Shown here piece by piece: positions 7,424 through 16,288 of a stretch of DNA of 47,071 nucleotides. Numbering within the stretch: the stretch's first letter is position 1; each line of letters starts with the position of its first letter. Position numbers and translations under genes: made by a program. The stretch spans positions 1-47,071 of the forward strand of contig NZ_FZNL01000034.1 in NCBI RefSeq assembly GCF_900187965.1, given 5' to 3'. Source of the stretch: Flavobacterium sp. ov086. GTDB taxonomy: Bacteria > Bacteroidota > Bacteroidia > Flavobacteriales > Flavobacteriaceae. The notes beneath the pieces are model-generated. The model was not told the origin of the DNA. It saw nothing but the letters and a program-made list of their open reading frames with translations, and did no database searches.

Positions 7424-9742
7424 ATGTCAAAATCAAAAACAAATTTTAGTTTCTTCTCTTCTTTTATTGTTAGAACCCCTCGTTATCCTATTAGCTTTTA
7501 TCAAAATTTGACTAAAGAATTAGTAATTCGACCTGATGAAATAAAAAAGAAACTAAAAGACAGAGATATTTTAGAAGCAATATTTTTGGCCTCCCCTGAG
7601 TTGTACCGTGAAATTCAGAAGCATCTAATTAAAGAGGATTGGGATGATGAAAGGGCAAGTAAAATTAAAGCTTCAGTACTGAAATATTTAATTAGGATGT
7701 CAACCAGATGTACACCTTTTGGACTTTTTGCGGCTTGTGGAATTGGGAAATTAGATAATAAAACTAAAATTCAGATTAATAATTCACAAAGTCATAGAAC
7801 AATCGGTTTTTATAGAAAAACACGATTGGACATGCAATTGCTGGGTAATTTAGGATATGAATATGCTAATAATCCGACTATTCAAAAAGTATTACTTCTT
7901 TACCCTAATACAACTCTTTATAAACTGGTTAATTTTTACCGATACATACAATATACAATAAACGAGGGGAAACGAATTTATTCTCTGGAAGGTTTTAAAA
8001 GAACTAAGTATTTGGACTTGATTATGGAAAAGGCGAGGTATGGGATAAATAAAGAGGACCTGAAATTTATTTTGATTTCAAAAAAAATAAGCGAAAACGA
8101 AGCAATCGAATTTATCAATGAACTGATTGCGCACCAAATATTGGTTTATGAAACAGAACTGAACCTGACAGGCGATGACTATTTAAACAGATTAATGAAT
8201 TTGGTTTGTTCTCTAAAAAAATCTGATGGCTTACACTCCGAAGAATTATTAAATAGTTCTGAATTTGAGAAGGAACAAATAGAAGATTGGACCTTATTTC
8301 TAAAAAAAATATCCAATACATTAATAGAAATTGATAGATTGGATTGTGGTAAGAAAATACTTGAATTTTATGAGAAAATTGCTAAAACAATTACATCAAA
8401 AGGAGTTTCTTTTGATAAAAAGTATCTATTTCAAACAGATTTGTTTTTAAATAATAGTAATTACAGTTTAAACAAAAAGTATACGCAAGATATTAATAAA
8501 GCCATATCATTTCTGAACAAAATATCCGAAAAACCAAAGGATTCTTTATTAGAGAATTTTAAAAAAAGGTTTATTGAGCGTTATGACGAAGAAATGATAC
8601 CTTTAGTTAAAGCGCTAGATGTTGAGACGGGAATAGGTTATGTACAAGGTAATAATTTTGATATAACCCCATTACTAGATACAATAGAAATAAAACAAGA
8701 ACCAAAAGAAGACTTTAAAGTTCATTTAAGTAAAGTTGAAAAAATCATTTTAGATAAACTACAATATTTTGGCAGAGAAAATAAAAATAGGGTAAGATTT
8801 AAATTCAGTGATTTTGAAAACATAGATTTTTCAAATGAAAATCTTCCTACTACTTTTTCGTGTGTTTTTGAGGTTGTAGAAGAAGATGATAAAGAATGGG
8901 TTGTAATTCATAATATTGGAGGATCTAGTGCGGCAAACTTATTGGCAAGATTTTGTTATGGTAATGAGGATATAGATCACTTCGCAAATGAAATTACAAA
9001 ATATGAGTTAGATAGTTTTGGGGATAAAATCATTGCAGAAATAGTTCATTTACCAGAAAATAGAACAGGTAATGTATTACGCAGACCAAATTTCAGATGT
9101 TATGAAATTCCTTATTTGGGGCAATCAAGCCTACCATTTTCTAAACAAATAAATATTGAAGATATAATGTTATTTATTGATAATGGCAGATTAAAAATGT
9201 GGAGTAGAATAAACAATAAGGAGATTATACCAAGACTTACTAATGCCCATAATTATTCCTATAATTCGTTGCCTATTTATCAGTTTTTATGTGACATGCA
9301 ATTTGAAAATTGTAAACCTTCAGTAGGAATTAATCATTTTAAAATTGATAAAATGCTCGATTATTCCCCTAGAATAATTATTGAGAATTGTATCGTATCT
9401 AAGGAGAAATGGATATTTACCAGAGAAAAACAGCAAGTTCTTTTTGAGAAATTTAAAGAGGAGAATTTAGTTTACGATAGAAGCATTTTTAATTTAGAAT
9501 TATATTTTTCTGGTTCCAGACCACCATTACCTCAATATGTTTCATTAGTAGATGACGATAATACCTTAATTGTAAATTTAGAAAATAGAACAAGTATTGA
9601 AATACTGGTGAAATCAGTAAAAAATAAAACTCATTTCGTCTTAGAAGAATACTTGTTTCCCTCAAAGAAGTTGGTAAATGATGTTGAGGGAAATTATTAT
9701 GGGAATCAATTTATTGTAGGGCTAAAATGGCAAAGAGAATAA
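7424..9742 (+). CDS. Lantibiotic dehydratase, N-terminal (glutamylation) half
   Basis: A 772-residue protein matching the N-terminal domain of LanB dehydratases, which use glutamyl-tRNA to glutamylate Ser/Thr of a precursor peptide. RMSTRCTPFGLFA (91-103) is the family hallmark near the N-terminus. The C-terminus (YYGNQFIVGLKW) is where fused LanB proteins normally pass into the elimination domain, so this is a natural split rather than a frameshift. The next gene overlaps by 16 bp and supplies the missing half. Together they total 1070 residues, about the size of a fused LanB. A split dehydratase is known from the pinensin lantibiotic of Chitinophaga. Confidence 0.9.
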   Translation: MSKSKTNFSFFSSFIVRTPRYPISFYQNLTKELVIRPDEIKKKLKDRDILEAIFLASPELYREIQKHLIKEDWDDERASKIKASVLKYLIRMSTRCTPFGLFAACGIGKLDNKTKIQINNSQSHRTIGFYRKTRLDMQLLGNLGYEYANNPTIQKVLLLYPNTTLYKLVNFYRYIQYTINEGKRIYSLEGFKRTKYLDLIMEKARYGINKEDLKFILISKKISENEAIEFINELIAHQILVYETELNLTGDDYLNRLMNLVCSLKKSDGLHSEELLNSSEFEKEQIEDWTLFLKKISNTLIEIDRLDCGKKILEFYEKIAKTITSKGVSFDKKYLFQTDLFLNNSNYSLNKKYTQDINKAISFLNKISEKPKDSLLENFKKRFIERYDEEMIPLVKALDVETGIGYVQGNNFDITPLLDTIEIKQEPKEDFKVHLSKVEKIILDKLQYFGRENKNRVRFKFSDFENIDFSNENLPTTFSCVFEVVEEDDKEWVVIHNIGGSSAANLLARFCYGNEDIDHFANEITKYELDSFGDKIIAEIVHLPENRTGNVLRRPNFRCYEIPYLGQSSLPFSKQINIEDIMLFIDNGRLKMWSRINNKEIIPRLTNAHNYSYNSLPIYQFLCDMQFENCKPSVGINHFKIDKMLDYSPRIIIENCIVSKEKWIFTREKQQVLFEKFKEENLVYDRSIFNLELYFSGSRPPLPQYVSLVDDDNTLIVNLENRTSIEILVKSVKNKTHFVLEEYLFPSKKLVNDVEGNYYGNQFIVGLKWQRE

Positions 9743-10623
9743 ATTTTATGAGAAATCTTAAAAGAACTTTTATTATTGGAGAAGAATGGCTCTATTATAA
9801 AATTTATTGTGGAAGTTATTCTGCCGATACGATTTTAGTTGAAACTATAAGTCCTGTTATATTTGAGTTGCAAAAAAGAAAATTGGTTGATTATTGGTTT
9901 TTTATACGATATAATGATCCTAAGAATCATTTAAGATTACGTCTTCATTTAAATAAAGTTGAAGAAATTCAAGAAGTTATTCAAATAATGACATCATACC
10001 TCAGTAAATTGATTAAAGAAGAAACAGCCTATGAAATTAACGTTGGAACATACAGAAGAGAAATGGAACGCTATGGTGGTAATACTATAATAGAGGCTGA
10101 AAAAATGTTTTATTATCATAGTCAAAAAACATTAAAGATTCTTAGTGAAACACTGTTGGAAAATGATGAAATTGTTAGAATATTTGCAGCATTAAAAGAT
10201 ATAGATGATTTGTTGGATTATTTTAAAATTTCATTATTGGAACGTCAGGATTTTGCAAAAGAAAAATGTGTTTATTTTAGATTAGAACAGGATATAAACA
10301 GACATAATACTAAAAAAATGGCAGATTTATATTCAAAATATAAATCGGATATTTTTTTATTGCTCCAACATAAAAAAGAACCGGAATATTTAGAAGGACT
10401 ATTTGAAATTTTAAATAGTAGTGATGAGGAAATGGAGAATATAAAAATAATTTGTAAAAAAATAAAAAAGAATAAAAAAATTGATTCTCTAACTTTAATA
10501 AGTTCCATTATTCATATGAATGTTAATAGAATATTTCGGTCTAAGCAAAGACAATATGAAATGCTATGTTTTGACTTTATGAATAAATACTATAAAACTT
10601 TAATGAAAACAAATGAAAAATAA
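9727..10623 (+). CDS. LanB C-terminal (glutamate elimination) half, thiopeptide-type
   Basis: A 298-residue protein of the SpaB_C/thiopeptide-type bacteriocin biosynthesis family, which eliminates glutamate from glutamylated Ser/Thr to give dehydroalanine or dehydrobutyrine. Visible motifs are GEEWLYYKIYCGSYSADTIL (18-37) and WFFIRYNDPKNHLRLR (57-72), the latter with conserved Arg and His. The frame differs from the upstream gene and overlaps it by 16 bp; Met at 9748 would remove the overlap. It overlaps the following regulator by 11 bp. The three genes are therefore very probably one translationally coupled operon. Confidence 0.9.
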   Translation: MAKRINFMRNLKRTFIIGEEWLYYKIYCGSYSADTILVETISPVIFELQKRKLVDYWFFIRYNDPKNHLRLRLHLNKVEEIQEVIQIMTSYLSKLIKEETAYEINVGTYRREMERYGGNTIIEAEKMFYYHSQKTLKILSETLLENDEIVRIFAALKDIDDLLDYFKISLLERQDFAKEKCVYFRLEQDINRHNTKKMADLYSKYKSDIFLLLQHKKEPEYLEGLFEILNSSDEEMENIKIICKKIKKNKKIDSLTLISSIIHMNVNRIFRSKQRQYEMLCFDFMNKYYKTLMKTNEK

Positions 10624-12337
10624 ATTAGTAATTACGATTTTATTACTATGTATATCTCTTTGTGCTCAAGGAGTAAATTACGTTACAAGTTTAGATTCTG
10701 TAAAAAAAATGGGCTTTACAGAATTGAAAAAAAAATTTGATAATTGTTCGGCAAATGATAAAAATAGATTACTGTATGGTAATACGTATTATAAAAAATC
10801 TAAATATCAAAATGACAGAATGATAATTATGGAAGGTTTGTTTATGGCCGCAACAATATCAAAAAATAAACAAATTGGGATTTCATATTTAGATTCTATT
10901 ATTTCCTTATCTGCCGATAGAAGTGATTTTATATATCCGGCTAAAGCTTATATTTTAAAAAGTGAATATTTATTATATGATAATCATTGGAATGAGGGAT
11001 TGATTAATTTGCTTAAAGCAGAAAAGTATTCAGAAAAAAAAAGAAATATTAAGCAGAATAGTTTCATCAACGAGCAAATAGGTTTAATTAAGACTAATTT
11101 AGGGAAATATGAAGAGGCTCTTCCGCTAATAAAACAGCATTATCTTTTTTTGAAATCAAATAATGATTGTTCTCCAGCTGAAATAAGTTATTCCACATTT
11201 CTGTTATCTGATTTATATAACAGATTAAAGAAACCTGACTCAGCCTTATATTATAATAATAAAAGGTTAAAAGAGATTAAACCACAAAATGTGTATTATA
11301 AGTATCTTATTTTGAGTAATGGGATTGCTTATCATATAAAAAAGGAGTACAAAACTAGTAACATCCTATTAGATAGTGCAATCTCATTAATTTATCCGTC
11401 TTCTGATAAATTAAACTTAGCAATTAGTTATTATTATAAAGGCAGTAATATTCTAGATGGAGAAAACAATTTGCAAAAAGCTAAAATGTATTTCGAAAAA
11501 GTAGATTCAATTATGGTTATTTCTAAAGAATATACTCCTGACATTAGAAACAATTACATTAAACTTATTAAGATTTCTAAAAAATTAAATAATGATAGAA
11601 AGCAATTGTATTATTTAAATCGTCTAATTGAAATAGATATAATTTTGAATCAAAATGATCATGTTCTATCAAAGAATGTTACTAAATACTATGATACCCC
11701 ACATTTATTATCTGAAAAAGAAAAGATTATTTCTAAAATCAATAGTGAAAAACAGATGTATGTACTAACAGGCTGTTTCATTTTTATTATTTTGGTTGTT
11801 TCCTTCTATTATTTATTTAAAATTAAGAGAGAAAAGAAAATTTTGGATAAACGATTCCATGACTTGATTAATAATTCAGAAAACGAATTTAAAAAAGAGT
11901 CTTCAATTGTTGATGAGAACAAATTAAGGAAGTTGGTGGATAATGAAAAAAGTAATGCGAAATCCTTTGATTTGCCTATTGCAAAAGAATTGATTGAAAA
12001 ATTAAGAAAATTTGAGAATGAATTTGGCTATCTAGAGTTGAATTTAAAACTAATTGACCTTGCTGACCGTTTTGATACTAATAGCAGTTATTTGTCTAAA
12101 ACTATAAATCAATATAAAGGAAAAAACTTTAGCCAATATTTAAACGATTTAAGGATAGATTATGCAGTAATTAAATTGAAGAAAGATAAAAAGATAAGAA
12201 AATATACTGTAAAAGCACTAGCAGAAGAATTTGGCTTTAATAATTCAGAATCATTTGCAAAAGCTTTTCATAGTAAAACGGGGTTGCAACCTTCTTATTT
12301 TATCAAAAAAACCAACGAAGATGTCAGTAGGGATTGA
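10613..12337 (+). CDS. Membrane TPR protein with AraC-type HTH domain (regulator)
   Basis: A 574-residue regulator of a kind common in Flavobacteriia. It has a signal peptide (MKNKLVITILLLCISLCAQG), tetratricopeptide-like helical repeats (about 30-370), one membrane helix (about 381-402, CFIFIILVVSFYYLF), a short linker, and a C-terminal AraC/HTH_18 DNA-binding domain (about 455-565: YLSKTINQYKGKNFSQYLND, FGFNNSESFAKAFHSKTGLQ). The topology places the TPR part in the periplasm and the HTH in the cytoplasm, so it could sense an external or envelope signal and switch the RiPP genes. The duplicated 18-base element is a candidate target. Coupled to the upstream lanB half. Confidence 0.85.
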   Translation: MKNKLVITILLLCISLCAQGVNYVTSLDSVKKMGFTELKKKFDNCSANDKNRLLYGNTYYKKSKYQNDRMIIMEGLFMAATISKNKQIGISYLDSIISLSADRSDFIYPAKAYILKSEYLLYDNHWNEGLINLLKAEKYSEKKRNIKQNSFINEQIGLIKTNLGKYEEALPLIKQHYLFLKSNNDCSPAEISYSTFLLSDLYNRLKKPDSALYYNNKRLKEIKPQNVYYKYLILSNGIAYHIKKEYKTSNILLDSAISLIYPSSDKLNLAISYYYKGSNILDGENNLQKAKMYFEKVDSIMVISKEYTPDIRNNYIKLIKISKKLNNDRKQLYYLNRLIEIDIILNQNDHVLSKNVTKYYDTPHLLSEKEKIISKINSEKQMYVLTGCFIFIILVVSFYYLFKIKREKKILDKRFHDLINNSENEFKKESSIVDENKLRKLVDNEKSNAKSFDLPIAKELIEKLRKFENEFGYLELNLKLIDLADRFDTNSSYLSKTINQYKGKNFSQYLNDLRIDYAVIKLKKDKKIRKYTVKALAEEFGFNNSESFAKAFHSKTGLQPSYFIKKTNEDVSRD

Positions 12338-12377
12338 TTATTTTGTTTTTGATAAACAGTGTTTTAACTTCTTTTTT

Positions 12378-12395
12378 AGTCTAGATTTATAAATG
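12378..12395 (+). promoter_or_regulatory. Shared 18-base element, copy 2
   Basis: An exact copy of the 18 bases at 7224-7241 (agtctagatttataaatg), 13 to 17 bases upstream of the -33 box of the glycine-rich precursor gene. The position suits an activator site. No other exact copy was noticed in the window. Confidence 0.45.
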
Positions 12396-12408
12396 TAGAG
12401 TATGAGTA

Positions 12409-12440
12409 TTGCTTGAAGATAAATACGCTTAATACATTTG
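12409..12440 (+). promoter_or_regulatory. Predicted promoter of the lanthipeptide-like precursor
   Basis: TACATTTG (12433-12440) is a good -7 box. A TTG at 12409-12411 (spacer 21) or 12413-12415 (spacer 17) gives the -33 box. Transcription would start about 20 bases before the ATG at 12467. Confidence 0.5.
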
Positions 12441-12466
12441 TTGAAAATTAATACGAAATAGAAATA

Positions 12467-12619
12467 ATGAAGAAAAAAAATGAGGTTAAAAAGAAACTTT
12501 CGCTAGAGAAATTTAAAATTGCTGAACTTAAAAATCGTAGAGCTATTATTGGTGGTGATGGCGGCGGCGGCGGCGGTGGAACAGCAGGAACAAATAAAAT
12601 CCCACCAACGAATGTCTAA
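12467..12619 (+). CDS. Glycine-rich, cysteine-free lanthipeptide-like precursor
   Basis: A 50-residue peptide. The leader (KKLSLEKFKIAELKN) resembles leaders of Bacteroidota class I lanthipeptides and ends in IIGG (27-30), a double-glycine cleavage site. The core is D, seven Gly, then TAGTNKIPPTNV: three Thr, no Ser and no Cys. The neighbouring split LanB could dehydrate Thr39, Thr42 and Thr48 to dehydrobutyrine, but no lanthionine ring can form, which agrees with the absence of a LanC gene. The Gly run is coded by a GGC/GGT repeat that could change length by slippage. It has its own promoter and terminator, as expected of an abundant precursor. Confidence 0.78.
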   Translation: MKKKNEVKKKLSLEKFKIAELKNRRAIIGGDGGGGGGGTAGTNKIPPTNV

Positions 12620-12622
12620 AGT

Positions 12623-12654
12623 AATAAGCCTTATAATTAATTATAAGGCTTATT
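12623..12654 (+). terminator. Terminator after the glycine-rich precursor
   Basis: A perfect 32-base palindrome (aataagccttataatt and its complement) begins 3 bases after the precursor stop and is followed by a short T-containing stretch. It separates the precursor from the S9 peptidase gene, perhaps with read-through. Confidence 0.6.
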
Positions 12655-12717
12655 TGTAAATTTTAGATTAATTTTGAATATATATAATTCATTAAAATAT
12701 ATCATTCTTTTTAGAAT

Positions 12718-14892
12718 ATGAAGAAAAAAATAATACTTGTCCTGATTTTAATTTCTAGTTTTAGTAATGATGTTTTTTGCCAAGATGTTTTACCAGAGAG
12801 ACCTACAACCAAAGATTATTTTGGTAAATCAATAAATGATCCCTATTCCTATTTAGAAAATGCCAATGATACGTTGTCAAAGAGCTGGTTTAAACAAAAT
12901 AGTTTGAAAACGCGTGAAATTTTAAACAGTATTACAGGCAGGAAAGATATAATTGATAAACTTGTTGAAATTGAAAAAAGAAAGTCATTTAGCGTGACTC
13001 ATTTAAAAATTACTGCTAATGATTGCTTTTTTTATTTAAAGAAAACGGATCAGGACAAAAGGGCGAAATTATTTTACAAACCTTCTGAAAAGGCACAGGA
13101 AGTTATGTTATTTGATCCCAGAGAGTATAAAAAAGATTCCGGAAATGATTATTCAATCACATACTTAAAGCCATCTTGGGATGGTAAAAAAGTTGCATTG
13201 AGTTTTTCTAAAAATGGAGAAGAAATATCAGAGATTGCTTTTCTGGACGTTGAGTCAAAAACACTCTTACCAGAAATACTTTTAAACTGTTGGCCTGCAG
13301 AATTGGGAGGTGTTAATTGGCTGCCAGATGATTCAGGTATTGTTTATTTACATATACCTGTAATAGATAAAAAAAGTGCAGATTACATATTAAACACAGA
13401 ATCTGTAATTTATAAACTGGGAGATAATCCTTCTGTGAGAAAAGTTATTTTTTCAAAAGAGAATAATCCAGACCTAAATATCGGTCCTGTCGATTTTCCT
13501 GAAATCTGCGAGTATAGTATAAATGATAAATATATACTCGGAAAATTAGATGGGGCAGCTGCTTATTTTGATTATTATTATGCAAAGATCGAAGAATTAC
13601 ATTCTGAAAAAATAAACTGGAAACCTCTTTTTAACAAAAAAGATGGCTTTAGTTCTCCTGTAATTGTTAACGAAGACATTTATTCTTTAGCGTCAAAAAG
13701 TTCGCCAAACTATAAAATTATTAAAACTAAAATTACAAACCCTGATTTTGTTAATCCTGAAATAATAGTAAATGAAGATAAAAATGAAATTATCGACAGT
13801 TATGAAGTTATTAAAGATGGACTTGTATATTCAACAACAAAAAATGGAGTACAAGCACAATTGTATTTTGTGGATAACAGTAAAGTGCATAAAACTTTAG
13901 TTTTGCCAAAGAAAGCAGGCAGAATTATTATTAGATCAAAAAACAAGTACTATAGTGATTTATGGATTTATACGAGCGGTTGGCTAAATCCATTAAAAAG
14001 ATATCGTTATGATATTGCAAAAAACAGTTTTAGAGAAGATAATATTAGCCCGGTAGTTACATATCCGGAATTTGATGATTTTATTGTTGAAGAAATAGAA
14101 ATACCAGGCAATGACGGCACTTTAGTTCCTGTGTCTTTGATATATAAAAAAGGAATAAAGAAGAATAAAATGAACTACGTTCTCATTGATGGTTATGGAG
14201 CATATGGCGAATCTATGAGCCCTTCTTTTCAACCTATATATTTATCATGGGTATTAAATGGTGGAGTTTATGTTGTATCTCATGTTCGAGGAGGCGGGGA
14301 AAAAGGTGATGATTGGTATACAGGTGGTTATAAAAGCACAAAACCTAACACATGGAAAGACTTAATAAGTACTGCAGAATTCCTAATAAAAGATAAAATA
14401 ACCAGCAGTAAAAAGATAGCAATATATGGTTCTAGTGCTGGAGGTATTATGGTTGGAAGAGCTATAACAGAAAGACCGGATTTGTTTAAGGTAATGATTT
14501 GTGAAAATGGATTTGTTAATACTTTGAGAATAGATGTTGCTCCTAACGGGCCAAATAACATGAAAGAATTTGGAAATCCATTAATAAATGAAGAATTTAA
14601 TACGTTATATGAGATGGATGCGTATCACCATATAGAGAAAGCAATAAATTACCCTGCATGTTTAATCACGACAGGAATAAATGACGCAAGAGTAGCTCCA
14701 TGGATGTCTGCAAAATTTGTGGCAAAATTACGAGCATCTACAATTTCTAGTAATCCAATTTTATTTGCAGTTGATTATAATACAGGACATGGTATGGATA
14801 GCTCTAATTTACAACTTTACAATGATTACGCTGATGCATTTGCATTTGCATTTTGGCAGATGGGACACCCTAAGTTTAAATTAAAAAAATAA
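12718..14892 (+). CDS. S9 family prolyl oligopeptidase-type peptidase
   Basis: A 724-residue secreted serine peptidase. It has a signal peptide (MKKKIILVLILISSFS...FCQ), an N-terminal beta-propeller (about 70-440) and a C-terminal alpha/beta hydrolase domain. The catalytic triad is visible as Ser573 (GSSAGG), Asp656 (NDARV) and His691 (GHGMD). The GSSAGG form is closer to the oligopeptidase B side of the family than to classical GGSNGG prolyl oligopeptidases. It follows the glycine-rich precursor on the same strand. S9 enzymes process leaders of some class III lanthipeptides, so a role in maturing or trimming the PP-containing core is possible; a general housekeeping role cannot be excluded. 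Confidence 0.9.
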   Translation: MKKKIILVLILISSFSNDVFCQDVLPERPTTKDYFGKSINDPYSYLENANDTLSKSWFKQNSLKTREILNSITGRKDIIDKLVEIEKRKSFSVTHLKITANDCFFYLKKTDQDKRAKLFYKPSEKAQEVMLFDPREYKKDSGNDYSITYLKPSWDGKKVALSFSKNGEEISEIAFLDVESKTLLPEILLNCWPAELGGVNWLPDDSGIVYLHIPVIDKKSADYILNTESVIYKLGDNPSVRKVIFSKENNPDLNIGPVDFPEICEYSINDKYILGKLDGAAAYFDYYYAKIEELHSEKINWKPLFNKKDGFSSPVIVNEDIYSLASKSSPNYKIIKTKITNPDFVNPEIIVNEDKNEIIDSYEVIKDGLVYSTTKNGVQAQLYFVDNSKVHKTLVLPKKAGRIIIRSKNKYYSDLWIYTSGWLNPLKRYRYDIAKNSFREDNISPVVTYPEFDDFIVEEIEIPGNDGTLVPVSLIYKKGIKKNKMNYVLIDGYGAYGESMSPSFQPIYLSWVLNGGVYVVSHVRGGGEKGDDWYTGGYKSTKPNTWKDLISTAEFLIKDKITSSKKIAIYGSSAGGIMVGRAITERPDLFKVMICENGFVNTLRIDVAPNGPNNMKEFGNPLINEEFNTLYEMDAYHHIEKAINYPACLITTGINDARVAPWMSAKFVAKLRASTISSNPILFAVDYNTGHGMDSSNLQLYNDYADAFAFAFWQMGHPKFKLKK

Positions 14893-15059
14893 AGTTTGGT
14901 AGTTTTTCAGAGTTATTGATAAAATCATATTGAAAGGAAAAATTTGACACTCAGAACTCATCTTAAAAGACTAAATCGAAAAACGATATGTTGTAGTAAA
15001 AGATTGGTAGTTTTGATTGCCATTTTAAAGATTTATTTTTGGTTTTGAGATTAGTTAGT
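14893..15059. other. Non-coding stretch, nothing recognised
   Basis: AT-rich sequence after the S9 peptidase, with two loose copies of ttggtagtttt. No gene, hairpin or promoter stands out. Confidence 0.4.
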
Positions 15060-15285
15060 CAATTGTTTTATGGAATTAACTTAACGGGATTCGAACCAAT
15101 TTTCCTTAGAAAACACTGGGGTTTTTTATTTAAAAAAAAATGAAATAAGATTTTTAGAATCACAAAAAAAGCCTGAGAATCTATACTTCTCAGGCTTTTA
15201 CTTTGTCTTAGTAGCGGGAACGGGACTCGAACCCTACTGGTAAAAAAACTAAAAAACAATGTATAATATATTCGAACCTAAAGTC
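15060..15285. repeat. Right island boundary: tRNA 3'-end fragments plus terminator hairpin
   Basis: This repeats the layout of bases 40-200 in the same orientation: a T-arm complement at 15077-15097 (taacgggattcgaacc, followed by aattttccttagaaaaca, close to the left copy), a hairpin with a perfect 13-bp stem at 15167-15199 (aaaagcctgagaa and complement), and a second tRNA end at 15210-15234 (agcgggaacgggactcgaac). A further attcgaacct follows at 15271. The 3' 23 bases of a tRNA can be read on the minus strand, but no complete tRNA. Likely the partner attachment site of the left copy. Confidence 0.6.
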
Positions 15286-15341
15286 CGCAGATATTGATTT
15301 TACTGGATTTCTAGTTTTCAAAAATTCTCTGTAAGTTTGAT

Positions 15342-16055
15342 TTAATCAATTATATTTTCATCCGGTAAAGCGTCCATAATTGTTTCATACTGAAATTTGT
15401 AATGTCTGTGTTCAATTACTTTGTATTTAAAAATTTCAGGATGTACCAAATAACTTCCGTAAAAGCTTTTTAAAGTATTAAGCTTACTGTCTAAATTAAT
15501 TTGATTTGTAAATAAAAAAATATTTTGTTTATACCAAGAATCAATGTTTTCATTATTCCAAAACTGAGGTCTTAAAACATCATATAATTTAAATCCACTT
15601 TTTTCAAATTTTTCTATCCAATAACTGGGTTTGTTTTCATTTATATGATTTTGCCCACCCTGATAAGGTATTGCTGCTGAAAAAATAATTATATTACTTA
15701 AGCCAATTAATGTCTTAACAAAATCATCTGCACTTGTAGGACTTAAGTGTTCGGCAACTTCTAAAGAAATTGCTAGATCGAATTTCCGTTTTGATCTGTA
15801 AAACTTTTCTAAATCAAATTCTTTGAAGTTCTTTTGATTAATTTTTAACATTCTTTTGTCAACATAACCGCCGTCAATTCCTAAAATGTCAATCACACCC
15901 TTATCTTTAAAAATTTTTAACCATGTTCCAATTCCACAGCCAACATCAACAACTGATTTAGGTTCTAAAAGATTGATAATGAATGGTACTATCTCATTAG
16001 CTGCTCCGAAATTATGAAAGTTTTCCTCATGAATATATTTTACTTTTTCATTCAT
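15342..16055 (-). CDS. Class I SAM-dependent methyltransferase
   Basis: A 237-residue protein with the SAM-binding motif I VVDVGCGIGTW (about 35-45) and the rest of a Methyltransf_23-like domain (GIDGGYV, DLAISLEVAEHL). The substrate is unknown. It lies on the same strand as, and downstream of, the third RiPP-like locus, separated from the truncated fusion protein by 233 bases. It may belong to that locus or to surface-polysaccharide functions. The 16056-16288 gap contains only a continuation of the preceding decayed frame. Confidence 0.8.
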   Translation of the reverse strand: MNEKVKYIHEENFHNFGAANEIVPFIINLLEPKSVVDVGCGIGTWLKIFKDKGVIDILGIDGGYVDKRMLKINQKNFKEFDLEKFYRSKRKFDLAISLEVAEHLSPTSADDFVKTLIGLSNIIIFSAAIPYQGGQNHINENKPSYWIEKFEKSGFKLYDVLRPQFWNNENIDSWYKQNIFLFTNQINLDSKLNTLKSFYGSYLVHPEIFKYKVIEHRHYKFQYETIMDALPDENIID

Positions 16056-16288
16056 ACGTTATAATATTATCGTTTTTTATTATTTGCATTTTTTTAATTA
16101 ATCAACTGAATTTTAGATAGTAATATATCTAAAAGATTTAACCAACAAGCACTAATAATTTCCATTGAAAATTTTGAAACACTAGTTAATATGGCATGGA
16201 TAATTTTCAAATTATATTTATAAAGTCTGCAGAAATTATGGTTAAACTTGCTCAGAAGCACTTTAAACGGATATTCTTTCGATTAATC

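Noticed and set aside
15210..15234. A tRNA gene on the minus strand
   Set aside because: Only the T-loop and acceptor 3' strand can be read; D-arm, anticodon and 5' acceptor strand are missing.
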